Positions 1-7,578 of a stretch of DNA of 23,832 nt are shown here, in pieces (positions within the stretch are counted from its first letter, which is position 1; each line of letters starts with the position of its first letter). This stretch comes from SAR202 cluster bacterium. GTDB lineage: Bacteria; Chloroflexota; Dehalococcoidia; Lucifugimonadales; JASMAO01. A program made the translations under genes and the position numbers. The notes below the pieces were generated by a model. That model had not been told where the DNA came from. It ran no database searches and saw only the letters and a program-made list of their open reading frames with translations. The stretch is taken from the NCBI GenBank assembly GCA_030754315.1, contig JASMAO010000189.1:1-23832 (forward strand). The letters are read 5' to 3'.

Positions 1-235
1 CTCCTCCATGCTCTCTCCTAAATCGCCGCGACGAAAACGTTACAAGAGGCACTTCCGAGTCCTGGACCAGTCGTAGGAAGTCGTCTGTGGCATCAGTCTC
101 TCCAAATTCGCGATTGCAGAACACAAACTCTACAGAAGCATCCAACTTATCGGCTTCTATCTCAGATCTCACAAGACTGAAAAGCCGTCTAGAGCCAGGT
201 CCACGGCCTGTCGTAAACCACGCCAACCTCAACAT
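1..235 (-). CDS. Formyltransferase-like protein (PurN-like), N-terminal part, cut by window edge
   Basis: An open frame starts with ATG at 235 and runs off the left edge of the window, giving 78 codons. A good ribosome-binding site (AAAGGGGG) lies about five bases upstream of the ATG. The start reads MLRLAWFTTGRGPGSRRLF, followed by VEFVFCNRE and VPLVTFSSRRFRR. This resembles the N-terminal Rossmann-type half of the formyltransferase family (phosphoribosylglycinamide formyltransferase and relatives), where the strand-loop-helix and the LVTFSS segment are typical. The catalytic Asn-His-Asp region would lie outside the window, so activity cannot be judged. It follows the rhomboid gene by 27 bases on the same strand and is probably in the same operon. 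The family call rests on pattern memory of the N-terminus only. Confidence 0.6.
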   Translation of the reverse strand, partial: MLRLAWFTTGRGPGSRRLFSLVRSEIEADKLDASVEFVFCNREFGETDATDDFLRLVQDSEVPLVTFSSRRFRREHGG

Positions 236-262
236 TAGGCCCCCTTTACAAAACACATAGAA

Positions 263-1336
263 TTAACGGTTCCCGCGCTGGTCGATGCTAACCAAAAATG
301 CAATAGCGTCCCTTTTAGTCTGTTGATTCCCAAGCATACGGATTTCTCCAAGCCTGACTGCCATGGCCAATTCCTCCAGCGCGGAAGTATCGTCACCGAG
401 TTCCATCAATACACGTCCTCGTAAGTAATAAGACGCCCCGAGATATGGCTCCAATTCGATTGCCTTCTCTATCTCATCTAATGCTTGTTGCAAATTATTG
501 CTTTTGTAATGGCGTTCGGCAACGAAAAGATGATCAAAGGGATTGTCAGGAACTCGCGCACTGCCAATGATACAGCCAATGAGTAACATAGTGACTCCTA
601 CCGGAACAATCCACCATTCCCTGACAAATAAGTTTGCCTTGGTTGAGCTAATTGGTATTCCGAAAGGAGATACCATGTCCTCATATCTAGGTGAAAGGCA
701 AAATCCGATTAGAAATCCAGCTGAGAAACCACCCATATGTGCCCAATTATCCACACCCGTCATATTAAACCCGTACAAGATCTGGATAGTCATCAGAACT
801 AAAATAGCAATCAGATTATGCCGACCGAAACTCCCGAGAACATCTCGTTGAACTACAAAATAAGCAGCTAACGCACCAAGCACACCAAAGATAGCGCCGC
901 TGGCACCAGCCGCTAGAGCTAATGGATTGAAGATGAAACTAGTGATACTTCCAACAAGTCCCGCAAAGAAGTATATTCCTGTGAACCTGCACTGACCGTA
1001 AAACCTTTCAACGATCTGACCGTATATTAGGAGCGATATAGAGTTAAATAAGAGATGACTGGCCCCAAAATGAAGAAACATTGCAGTGAATAAACGCCAA
1101 TATTCACCAGCGGCAATGAACGGTCCGTACATTGCGCCGAATTTCAGCATGACGTCGAGGTTTTCAGAACCGCCATCGACCGTAGTCGCCAACCAAACTA
1201 GGCCGTTAACGGTAAGAATCGCCCAGGTCACAACCGGTTTCCTGCGACGGTTCAATAATGGAGGGTCCTGACGTTGCTTGAAGATGTCCTTATTCTCTTC
1301 TAAAAAAAACTGCACCGAGTAAGATTCGGAACCCAT
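263..1336 (-). CDS. Rhomboid-family intramembrane serine protease with C-terminal TPR-like region
   Basis: 357 residues. The rhomboid core (about residues 35-220) has six likely membrane helices. It shows the YWRLFTAMFLH segment (79-89), the HLLFN motif with H94 and N98, the catalytic serine S146 in GASGAIFG, and the catalytic histidine H200 in DNWAHMGG, so the Ser-His dyad is intact. Residues about 270-335 form a TPR-like helical pair (NNLQQALDEIEKAIELEP). The protein should cleave membrane proteins within the bilayer, with the TPR part possibly recruiting a substrate or partner; the substrate is unknown. The ATG overlaps the TGA of the upstream P-loop gene by one base, which suggests translational coupling. 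A formyltransferase-like gene follows 27 bases downstream. Confidence 0.9.
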   Translation of the reverse strand: MGSESYSVQFFLEENKDIFKQRQDPPLLNRRRKPVVTWAILTVNGLVWLATTVDGGSENLDVMLKFGAMYGPFIAAGEYWRLFTAMFLHFGASHLLFNSISLLIYGQIVERFYGQCRFTGIYFFAGLVGSITSFIFNPLALAAGASGAIFGVLGALAAYFVVQRDVLGSFGRHNLIAILVLMTIQILYGFNMTGVDNWAHMGGFSAGFLIGFCLSPRYEDMVSPFGIPISSTKANLFVREWWIVPVGVTMLLIGCIIGSARVPDNPFDHLFVAERHYKSNNLQQALDEIEKAIELEPYLGASYYLRGRVLMELGDDTSALEELAMAVRLGEIRMLGNQQTKRDAIAFLVSIDQRGNR

Positions 1337-2031
1337 CAGCCCCCTAGGAGTCGAGTACTATGAATCTGAATACGTAATCGATCAGAATCACTGAGCAATG
1401 GTCCTATTTTCTCTACGAATTCCTCCCTTGTCTGCTCCACAGTGGCCTCAGAGGTATCCAAGACAAACCGGTATCTCAGAAGTGAGTGGTTGTAGTGCTC
1501 TTCAAATAAATCTACCGTCTCGTCCACATCCTCTTCACGTAGAACCGTCCGGGTGTGAGGATACTTCCGCATACGTTCTTTGATGACTTCGGGTTTGCTT
1601 TTCACCAGTATGAGGACTGTGTCAGGAGCGCGCTCAATAATCTCCGCCTCGATGTGCCTCACCATCGATTCTCGGTCCCCATATTCACCTTTCTTACCAT
1701 ACCCATAGTACCTGGGAGCGTATACAGCCTCCTCAATGTGGAATCCTATCAGAATATGATCCGTATCCCTGTACAACATAGGGCTGAGGTGGTAGGAGAA
1801 CTGATAGCGCTGGAACATCTCTTTAAGCTCCGGTCCCAGTTCCATAAATTTCTCCAGGTCCTCATCTGAAATTTCGTCCCAGTGGCCGACCCAAGGTAAA
1901 GTAAAGTGGTCATGGTATTCAACAATCCCCAAAGGTGTCGGTGGGCCCATCACAGAATTTCGCCACTTAACAATCTCATTAGCCAGAGTCGTCTTGCCTG
2001 CATATTCTGAACCAACAATAATCAATCTCAT
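1336..2031 (-). CDS. P-loop NTPase, nucleoside/nucleotide kinase-like
   Basis: 231 residues. A Walker A loop GSEYAGKT is at residues 7-14, directly after a beta strand (MRLIIV), as in small nucleoside and nucleotide kinases. A hydrophobic strand followed by an arginine-rich lid-like helix (TVLILVKSKPEVIKERMRK) lies near residues 138-156. The middle is rich in Tyr, His and acidic residues, and no specific substrate motif is recognised. An AAGGGA ribosome-binding site precedes the ATG at 2031. The gene is the first of a minus-strand cluster with the rhomboid protease and a formyltransferase-like gene. It most likely phosphorylates or binds a nucleotide-like substrate; the precise reaction cannot be told from sequence. 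Confidence 0.65.
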   Translation of the reverse strand: MRLIIVGSEYAGKTTLANEIVKWRNSVMGPPTPLGIVEYHDHFTLPWVGHWDEISDEDLEKFMELGPELKEMFQRYQFSYHLSPMLYRDTDHILIGFHIEEAVYAPRYYGYGKKGEYGDRESMVRHIEAEIIERAPDTVLILVKSKPEVIKERMRKYPHTRTVLREEDVDETVDLFEEHYNHSLLRYRFVLDTSEATVEQTREEFVEKIGPLLSDSDRLRIQIHSTRLLGG

Positions 2032-2226
2032 GTTGTAGTTCCCTTTCTACTAACAATATTCCAGACACATTACTGCTATTTGCTGAATCTCGGAAGAACT
2101 CACGGTACCCCCGGCTGAAAATCAAAATGTCGTAGCAAAACTATTGGGTTGGACATGAAAACCTATTACAAACGACAGCCCCAATTGTATATATGCCCAA
2201 TGACAGACTCGGCGTGAGTTTATCGG

Positions 2227-2332
2227 CGAACCCTGTCTTGGTCAACAAAGTACTCGAGACAATCAGCAATCCACCGTTATTCAACAACATTGTATCGGAG
2301 GCATACCTAGTTGTTGACTGAGACAGGGTTCG
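2227..2332. repeat. Segment bounded by 22-bp near-perfect inverted repeats
   Basis: The arms are 2227-2248 and 2311-2332. Arm one begins CGAACCCTGTCT and ends GTCAACAA; the reverse complement of arm two matches it at 20 of 22 positions, differing only at two central bases (TG versus CA). The interior is 62 bases with no open frame. No flanking target-site duplication is visible. The layout could be a small non-autonomous element (MITE-like), a paired operator, or a long-loop RNA structure. Arm two ends 25 bases before the -10 element of the downstream gene. Confidence 0.6.
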
Positions 2333-2356
2333 AGTCGAAAAATCCCGACAATACCG

Positions 2357-2365
2357 TGGTAAAAT
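2357..2365 (+). promoter_or_regulatory. Extended -10 promoter, probably for a leaderless zincin mRNA
   Basis: TGG-TAAAAT forms an extended -10 element (TGn plus a five-of-six -10 match). No good -35 box lies at the usual distance. The last base of the hexamer is at 2365 and the ATG is at 2375, so transcription would start about one to three bases before the ATG. No Shine-Dalgarno sequence is present there, which agrees with a leaderless transcript. Confidence 0.4.
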
Positions 2366-2374
2366 TCCGTAACT

Positions 2375-2737
2375 ATGGAAACTGCAGAATTCGAAAAACT
2401 GGCTCGCGAAGCGCTAAAACAGCTTCCTGAAAAAATACTCCAACAGATGGACAATATTGACTTGGTTGTCGAAGAAAGCGCCACGAACGATCAACTTGCC
2501 TACTCAGTAGTCAAAGAAGGTAAATCTCTGTTGGGCCTATATGAAGGCATCCCACTAACCGAAAGAGACGACTATGGCATGGTGCTTCCAGATAAAATTT
2601 CGATATTCCAAGACTCAATTGAAGCTGTCTGTACTACCAACGAAGAGATAGTGCGGGAAGTACGAAACACTGTAATCCACGAAGTGGCACATCACTTTGG
2701 AATAGACGATCAAACATTGGACAACATTGGCATCTAG
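2375..2737 (+). CDS. Small zincin-type metallopeptidase family protein
   Basis: 120 residues, the usual length for the short single-domain bacterial metallopeptidase family (Pfam Zincin_1, formerly DUF1025). The zinc-binding motif HEVAH is at residues 102-106, followed by HFGIDD. The segment LLGLYEGIPLTER (about 52-64) is typical of the family and lies near the active site. H102 and H106 should bind zinc, with E103 as the catalytic base and an acidic residue in the FGIDD tail as the likely third ligand. No signal peptide is present, so the protein is cytoplasmic. The physiological substrate of the family is not established. The gene stands alone on the plus strand between minus-strand operons and has no clear ribosome-binding site. 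Confidence 0.85.
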   Translation: METAEFEKLAREALKQLPEKILQQMDNIDLVVEESATNDQLAYSVVKEGKSLLGLYEGIPLTERDDYGMVLPDKISIFQDSIEAVCTTNEEIVREVRNTVIHEVAHHFGIDDQTLDNIGI

Positions 2738-2955
2738 TACGGCATGGTGCCCAAGATTATTGAATGCGGCTGAGTCGGAACCCAAACCAAACCGTTCCCT
2801 AGTGTAACCCTCTATAAACACCTCTTCATAATTTTCGTCGCATTCGGGTTCACCGTCCCGAAGCTCATGGGCAAGCGTTCTGACCAGCTAGGTTAATTTG
2901 TACCTGAGTAGCGCGAATGAAACAATTCCTTTTCCCCCGATCGCGGCAGCCACAC

Positions 2956-4200
2956 TCAGTCAAGACGCCGCAGTTGTTTTTGACTAATAAAAACCACAAA
3001 TGATATCGCTAAGAGCATTGTACCCAAAGCTAGTGCAACGGTACGACCACCAAGCATATCAACCGCCATTCCGATGGGTACCAACCCAAACGCCACAACA
3101 ATGGTACTCATACTCAATACGCTTGCTACTCTACCCCTGAATTCATCTTCCACATTATCCATCAAAAGAGTCTGGCTCAGAGTAATGTGAGACACGCTGC
3201 CCACCCCTAACAAAAACATGAAAAACGTTGCCGCCCAGTACAGCGGAACCGCCCCTATCAAAAATAAAGCCGTCCCAGAGAAAAACCCACCAATGATTAA
3301 AAATACACCTCTTTTCCAACTCCCGAGAGTTGCAACAACCAGTGATGCCATGAGCGCCCCAATCCCAAGCATACTGACCAAAACACCGAAGCCGCTGGAA
3401 TCTCGACCGTACACCTCCACTACAAAAACGGGGAGCACATATATAAAAGGACTTGCCAAGAGCAAAGTTATCATGCTCACAGCCAAGATCACCAACAACA
3501 CTCGTCTATTAGCCATATACGAGATGCCAACACGGACATCCGCAATTAAGCTTGTGTTTTCGGATTGCGATCTTCCGGTTTCACTCTTGACGGTTGCAGT
3601 AAAGAGAACTGCAATCGCAAGCATAGCGCTAACCAGATAATAGACACCATCGGGACCGATAGCCGCGTATAATAGTCCCCCCATGGCTGGAGCCAGTATC
3701 ATTGACAAACTCATGCCTGCAGAAGTCAGCGCCATCGCATTGGTCAATTTGTCGGCCGGTACCAGTTGAGGGATTATGGCTTGTCGGGCGGGATTCAGGG
3801 TAGACCAACAACACCCTTGAAGGAATCCAGCGACGATCAGATGCCCCCACGCGACAGCCTTGGTAGTGATCAATATACCAACGAAAATGGCGATTATCCC
3901 TATACTCGCTTGTCCGGCCTGTATAAGGATCTTCCGATCAACACGGTCAGCAATGGCACCTCCGAACAATCCCAAAATGAGCATCGGGATAGTCCAACTG
4001 GCACTGACAAATGCAAGTATTACCCCTGAACGCGTTAATTCGTATGTCAGAAATGTCCGGGTCAGCATCTGCATGTGCGATGCAAGGCTCATTACCTGGA
4101 GCCCAACCCATAGACGCAGGAATCTACCCTCCGATAGAGAGGTAAATGTCTTGTGTAGCCCCAAAGTCCGGAATGAGAGCCTAGAAATTGGACGCGTCAT
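2956..4200 (-). CDS. MFS transporter, drug/siderophore-exporter-like (MFS_3 type)
   Basis: 414 residues with about twelve hydrophobic helices. The N-terminal half carries the MFS loop 2-3 signature GLFGGAIADRVDRKILIQ. The opening FTSLSEGRFLRLWVGLQVMSLASHMQMLTRTFLTYELT pattern (split here: FTSLSEGRFLRLWVGL, then QVMSLASHMQMLTR) is typical of the EntS-like MFS_3 family, whose members use the proton gradient to export small molecules. The central loop near residue 205 is hydrophilic (KSETGRSQSENTS). The substrate cannot be assigned. The gene lies 125 bases downstream of a flavoprotein gene on the same strand and may be transcribed with it or from its own promoter; I see no consensus boxes in the gap. 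Confidence 0.88.
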   Translation of the reverse strand: MTRPISRLSFRTLGLHKTFTSLSEGRFLRLWVGLQVMSLASHMQMLTRTFLTYELTRSGVILAFVSASWTIPMLILGLFGGAIADRVDRKILIQAGQASIGIIAIFVGILITTKAVAWGHLIVAGFLQGCCWSTLNPARQAIIPQLVPADKLTNAMALTSAGMSLSMILAPAMGGLLYAAIGPDGVYYLVSAMLAIAVLFTATVKSETGRSQSENTSLIADVRVGISYMANRRVLLVILAVSMITLLLASPFIYVLPVFVVEVYGRDSSGFGVLVSMLGIGALMASLVVATLGSWKRGVFLIIGGFFSGTALFLIGAVPLYWAATFFMFLLGVGSVSHITLSQTLLMDNVEDEFRGRVASVLSMSTIVVAFGLVPIGMAVDMLGGRTVALALGTMLLAISFVVFISQKQLRRLD

Positions 4201-4325
4201 GGTTGTAACTGAAAATCCAGATCGTGCCTACTGCTCCAAGGACCAAATGACATTAAAAGCACAATATCGTATTGGAGGAGATTCTATCCAATCCCTTAAT
4301 CGAATCGAGCATTTGAGAGAAATGG

Positions 4326-6116
4326 TTAGTTATAAGGGCCTACCCGCGCCAGAGTCGGGATAGCCCGAGTACGACCGTCAATTCTCGGCCATTGAGGTGA
4401 AACAGCACGATCATCATCCGGACCGCAGTAGCGGAGATCAACAGCGGCCGTGCTTACTCTTACCTTGCCATGTAATTGGTTATATATAATGTTTTTTAGC
4501 CAATTATCGTTGTCAGTCTCAGGATAATCAGCTCGGAAAAAAGCTCCACGACTCTCTTTGCGCTCAAGCGCGCCTGTCAACATCATCTCTGCTGTGAGCA
4601 AGAGGTTGGACGTCTCTAATGCCCGTGCCCATTTGAATCCATCGGCAGGCATAATCTTAGTGACATCTTGAGTCATAGGTCTGTTCGCAAATACTATTTC
4701 CTTCATGACACGCAGGCCCGTTTCAAGACCGGACCGGTCCTTTATCACCCAAGCATACTCATGCATGGTGCTTTGTATCTTGGATCGAGTCTCATCAATC
4801 CCGTTTTTGGCCATTACATCATAAACTGCTCGGGCTCTGTTAAAACTTGCATCAGCGGACGCTTCATCAATGCTCACTTCATCGATCGATCGGGCACCTT
4901 CGGCGGCCAGTCGTCCCGCTCTACAACCCAACACTAATGTAATCATCACGGTGAATCCCTCCGGACGAGCGTGGCCATACACACCCCCAGCAACAGCCCC
5001 GGCTGCGTACAAACCAGGAATGCTAGCTTCACATCGGTCATTAATTCGTAAGCCACCAGTTGTTGTGTGTGCCAGGGGGCCAGTTTCAAACTGGTCTGCA
5101 GCGGTATTAATGCCCTGGTCGGTGTACCCAGGATACAGGCTGCCATTCTTCTCAAGCCTATCCCAATAGTCAGGGTCCCACTCATCTTTTTTCATCGGGT
5201 CTACCACATTAACAAACATTGTGCCCCGATCGGTGCATCGCCCTTCTCTTATTTCAGTCCCCACGGCTCGAACCGTGATTTCTTTGGCCATCCTCTTGCA
5301 ACCGTCGATACCATATCGTTCGAGAAATCTATCACCATCCGCATTAACGAGAATCGTGCCAGGCGGCATTCCCGTTCTGGCAGGAATGTACTGGGTATTC
5401 TCCATGTCTATCAGTTCAGCGCCCGCACGAAAGGCAGCAGCCTGTCCATCACCAGTCTCATACAAGGATACTGTGGTATGCGAGAAAACATGGCTGTAAG
5501 TACCAGTAGCCAGAACTGTTGACTTCGCCTTGAAAACAATAAATTTGTTGGTGTTACAGTCGATGGCAGTCGCTCCCACGACACGGCCGTCTGTTTTGAG
5601 CAAATCTACGAGAGCAACGTCTTCCATAATCCGGATATCTCTCTTTTTTAATTGACCTCTGAGAGCGTCCATAACGGCAATCCCTGGTGGATAGCCATCT
5701 TTCTGAGGGTTAGGATTGGAAGGCTTTAAAGTTAAATTCCTGGCAAACGTGTGGCCCGGAGCATGATTGATGGCTATGTTCCCATCTTGGTTTCGCGCTA
5801 ATTCTACTCCCCAGTCCTGTAACTCAAAGATCCTGTTGGCAGAATCGTTGGCGAGTATTTTTACTAGCTCTTGATTGCCTAGAAAACCACCGTGAGCAAG
5901 AAGATCACGCATGGCATATTCGGGTCTGTCGTTTTCGTTGCTCCATGGACCCACAGCAGCATTCGTACCTACCCAAGGCGTACATCCGCTGTGCCCAACC
6001 TTTCCCTTGACAGCCATAACCACCTTGGCTCCGTGGTCATAAGCCTCTATAGCAGCTCTTGATCCGGCGCCTCCGCCACCGAATATGATTACATCGGTCT
6101 CAATCAGGGTATACAT
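4326..6116 (-). CDS. FAD-dependent oxidoreductase, fumarate reductase/succinate dehydrogenase flavoprotein type
   Basis: 596 residues. The FAD-binding motif GGGGAGSRAA is at 13-22. A second FAD motif (PGLYAAGAVAGG) is near 367-378, and a C-terminal helical domain is typical of SdhA/FrdA. Residues matching the FrdA active site are H350 (LAHTTTGG), R384 (YGHARPEG) and R283. The HPTG substrate-binding motif is replaced by YIPAR (243-247), so the His normally contacting the dicarboxylate is absent. No iron-sulfur or membrane-anchor subunit gene is adjacent. This suggests a soluble or differently partnered dehydrogenase whose substrate may not be fumarate. The ATG has a GGAG site 6-7 bases upstream. 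The gene follows msrA by 33 bases and is probably co-transcribed with it. Confidence 0.85.
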   Translation of the reverse strand: MYTLIETDVIIFGGGGAGSRAAIEAYDHGAKVVMAVKGKVGHSGCTPWVGTNAAVGPWSNENDRPEYAMRDLLAHGGFLGNQELVKILANDSANRIFELQDWGVELARNQDGNIAINHAPGHTFARNLTLKPSNPNPQKDGYPPGIAVMDALRGQLKKRDIRIMEDVALVDLLKTDGRVVGATAIDCNTNKFIVFKAKSTVLATGTYSHVFSHTTVSLYETGDGQAAAFRAGAELIDMENTQYIPARTGMPPGTILVNADGDRFLERYGIDGCKRMAKEITVRAVGTEIREGRCTDRGTMFVNVVDPMKKDEWDPDYWDRLEKNGSLYPGYTDQGINTAADQFETGPLAHTTTGGLRINDRCEASIPGLYAAGAVAGGVYGHARPEGFTVMITLVLGCRAGRLAAEGARSIDEVSIDEASADASFNRARAVYDVMAKNGIDETRSKIQSTMHEYAWVIKDRSGLETGLRVMKEIVFANRPMTQDVTKIMPADGFKWARALETSNLLLTAEMMLTGALERKESRGAFFRADYPETDNDNWLKNIIYNQLHGKVRVSTAAVDLRYCGPDDDRAVSPQWPRIDGRTRAIPTLARVGPYN

Positions 6117-6149
6117 GACTCACTCCAACATCTTCAAAAAAATATTTCC

Positions 6150-6710
6150 CTAGACCACTTTGGTTTTTAGTTTATCCATGTATTTCTTACGGAACTTTGC
6201 TACTTTCGGCCTCACTATCACCCGGCAGTACGGCTGCAACGGGTTTTTTTGGAAATATTCCTGATGGTAATCCTCAGCTTCATAGAACTTATCAAGAGCT
6301 ATAATCTCAGTGACTATCGGATCGATCCATACCCGGGCGTCTGCTAACTCCTGAATAGCTACCTCAGCAATGCGTTTCTGCTCGTCATTGTGATAGAAAA
6401 TCGCAGAGCGGTATTGCGTACCATAGTCAGATCCCTGTTGGTTAAGCGTAGTCGGATCGTGAATCGTAAAGAAAATCTCCAAGAGATTCTTGAAGTTTAC
6501 TATTTCAGTGTCGAACGTAATCTGAACAACCTCAGCATGACCCGTTTCTCCACCACACACTTCCTCATATGATGGATCCACCAGCGTGCCTCCTGAATAT
6601 CCAGATACGACCTCCGATACGCCTCTCAGTTCATCATAGACAGCTTCGAGACACCAAAAACATCCCCCAGCCAAAGTTGTGGTGTGTTTCCGATCATTGT
6701 GTTTGATCAT
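6150..6710 (-). CDS. msrA: Peptide-methionine (S)-S-oxide reductase MsrA
   Basis: 186 residues from the ATG at 6710, the normal length. MsrA reduces methionine-S-sulfoxide in proteins using thioredoxin. The catalytic cysteine C17 is in GGCFWCLEA. Other family motifs are GYSGG, the YEEVCGGETGHAEVVQI block, FFTIHDPTTLNQQGSDYGTQYRS, and the C-terminal QPYCRVIVRPKVAKFRKKY segment with a further Cys. The frame extends upstream to a TTG at 6779, but those 23 residues (Arg/Gly-rich) do not resemble the family, and GGAG lies just before the ATG, so the shorter start is preferred. The flavoprotein gene follows closely on the same strand. Confidence 0.93.
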   Translation of the reverse strand: MIKHNDRKHTTTLAGGCFWCLEAVYDELRGVSEVVSGYSGGTLVDPSYEEVCGGETGHAEVVQITFDTEIVNFKNLLEIFFTIHDPTTLNQQGSDYGTQYRSAIFYHNDEQKRIAEVAIQELADARVWIDPIVTEIIALDKFYEAEDYHQEYFQKNPLQPYCRVIVRPKVAKFRKKYMDKLKTKVV

Positions 6711-6924
6711 AATCTCCACATCACCAATTTGTTTTCCACCACCGCGCCGTATTCGAACACACTTCAGAGTTGAAGACAACCGAAGTCATATGAAGCAACA
6801 TGTGTCAACGGCGTTAAGATCTATCAAACGCTGTTATCCCAGTATCTAAGGTGAATAAATCCCAACAAACCAGTTCAGATTTCCTTGCAACGACGAGCCC
6901 GTTATCCTAATGCGGTTTAAACTA

Positions 6925-6998
6925 TGGCTGCCCGGCCAGGATTCGAACCTGGGTCACGGGAGCCAAAGTCCCGTGTGCTACCACTACACCACCGGGCA
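6925..6998 (-). tRNA. tRNA-Gln (anticodon UUG), CCA encoded
   Basis: Read on the minus strand, the acceptor stem TGCCCGG pairs with CCGGGCA, with a weak U1-A72 pair typical of tRNA-Gln. The D arm holds TGTAGTGGTAGCACA. The anticodon stem CGGGA/TCCCG encloses the loop CTTTGGC, giving anticodon TTG. The T arm is CCAGG-TTCGAAT-CCTGG. The discriminator is G and CCA is encoded at 6925-6927. There is no variable-arm extension. A possible -10 (TACAAT, reverse complement of 7021-7026) lies about 23 bases upstream with only a weak -35. Confidence 0.97.
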
Positions 6999-7331
6999 AT
7001 TCGCCTACCTCATTGCCATCATTGTAAAGCCATTGATGATTCTGGGGAATTAGCTACAACCCATACTAAAATTTCGTAGTATCGGTTTGTTAGCGAGAAA
7101 ATCGAAGTAAAAGGGACATTGAAGAACACGATTTTCTGACGCCTACAAAGACATTATCCTCAATCACTATATTGGACAATCTATTTCGCATAAACACAAA
7201 GCTACCTAAATATAGCGCAGCCAACGACAATTACGCCAGAGGCTCAGTGCAAAATCAAGTCGGTCCACAGGCTGTTTGAGAGAAAGATCCTAGGCCACCT
7301 CTCAGTTAACACATTTGATTGCACGCTCCAT
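6999..7331. other. Intergenic region between PSP1-like gene and tRNA-Gln
   Basis: 333 bases without a supported gene. It contains a 9-bp inverted repeat (7096-7104 with 7129-7137, AGAAAATCG and its complement) separated by 24 bases. On the minus strand it holds the sequence that would follow a shortened PSP1-like gene. I translated the minus strand past that gene's stop and saw no PSP1-like continuation. No terminator with a T tract and no known RNA family were recognised. Confidence 0.5.
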
Positions 7332-7541
7332 CTATACAATCGAGCGCTTACATACAACGCTCCCTGCAATTTCAATTGAGGCAGCATACAACACCTGATC
7401 CGGAGATATAATCACTTCGCCTTCGAACTCGCCGGTTTCCAAGTCTAAGAGGACACGATCACCCACATGGAGATCGTGCTCACCAGAATCACAGTACTTA
7501 ATCGATTCTAAACGCTGAAGCCGAACACCTACGATTTTCAC
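7332..7541 (-). CDS. Reduced PSP1 (RicT/YaaT-like) N-terminal domain protein
   Basis: 69 residues, starting at GTG (7539-7541) with a weak GGGGTAGG site upstream. The sequence KIVGVRLQRLESIKYCDSG, then LHVGDRVLLDLETGEFEGEV, then ISPDQV matches the opening beta-rich part of PSP1/RicT proteins (VVGVRF...YYFDPGD...VGDRVVVET..GEYGEVV). Full-length family members have over 200 residues, with a conserved C-terminal domain and cysteines for Fe-S clusters; here the protein stops just after the first part. The position directly downstream of holB (37 bases) is the conserved place for PSP1 genes in Gram-positive bacteria and Chloroflexota. It may be a functional minimal version or a truncated remnant. 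Confidence 0.6.
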   Translation of the reverse strand: MKIVGVRLQRLESIKYCDSGEHDLHVGDRVLLDLETGEFEGEVIISPDQVLYAASIEIAGSVVCKRSIV

Positions 7542-7578
7542 GCTAATACCTACCCCGTATCCAGATTCGTTACTGTAC

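Larger units (their letters stand above)
2032..2374. other. Intergenic region between divergent genes
   Basis: This 343-base non-coding stretch separates the minus-strand P-loop gene from the plus-strand zincin gene. It holds the inverted-repeat pair at 2227-2332 and the extended -10 element at 2357-2365, both listed separately. I see no convincing open frame, tRNA or terminator in the rest. Confidence 0.6.

Noticed and set aside
2311..2345. GGGTTCGAGTC resembling a tRNA T loop
   Set aside because: The five bases after the loop do not pair with those before it, and no anticodon or acceptor stem can be drawn.
3860..4363. 167-codon plus-strand frame crossing the MFS start and the intergenic gap
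   Set aside because: Mostly antisense to the MFS gene, without start signals or a recognisable product.
6780..6808. TTGACA on the minus strand as an msrA -35 box
   Set aside because: The nearest -10-like hexamer is only 12 bases away, and nothing suitable lies at 16-18 bases.
7096..7137. 9-bp AT-rich inverted repeat downstream of the PSP1-like gene
   Set aside because: Short, AT-rich and far from the stop; chance is sufficient to explain it.
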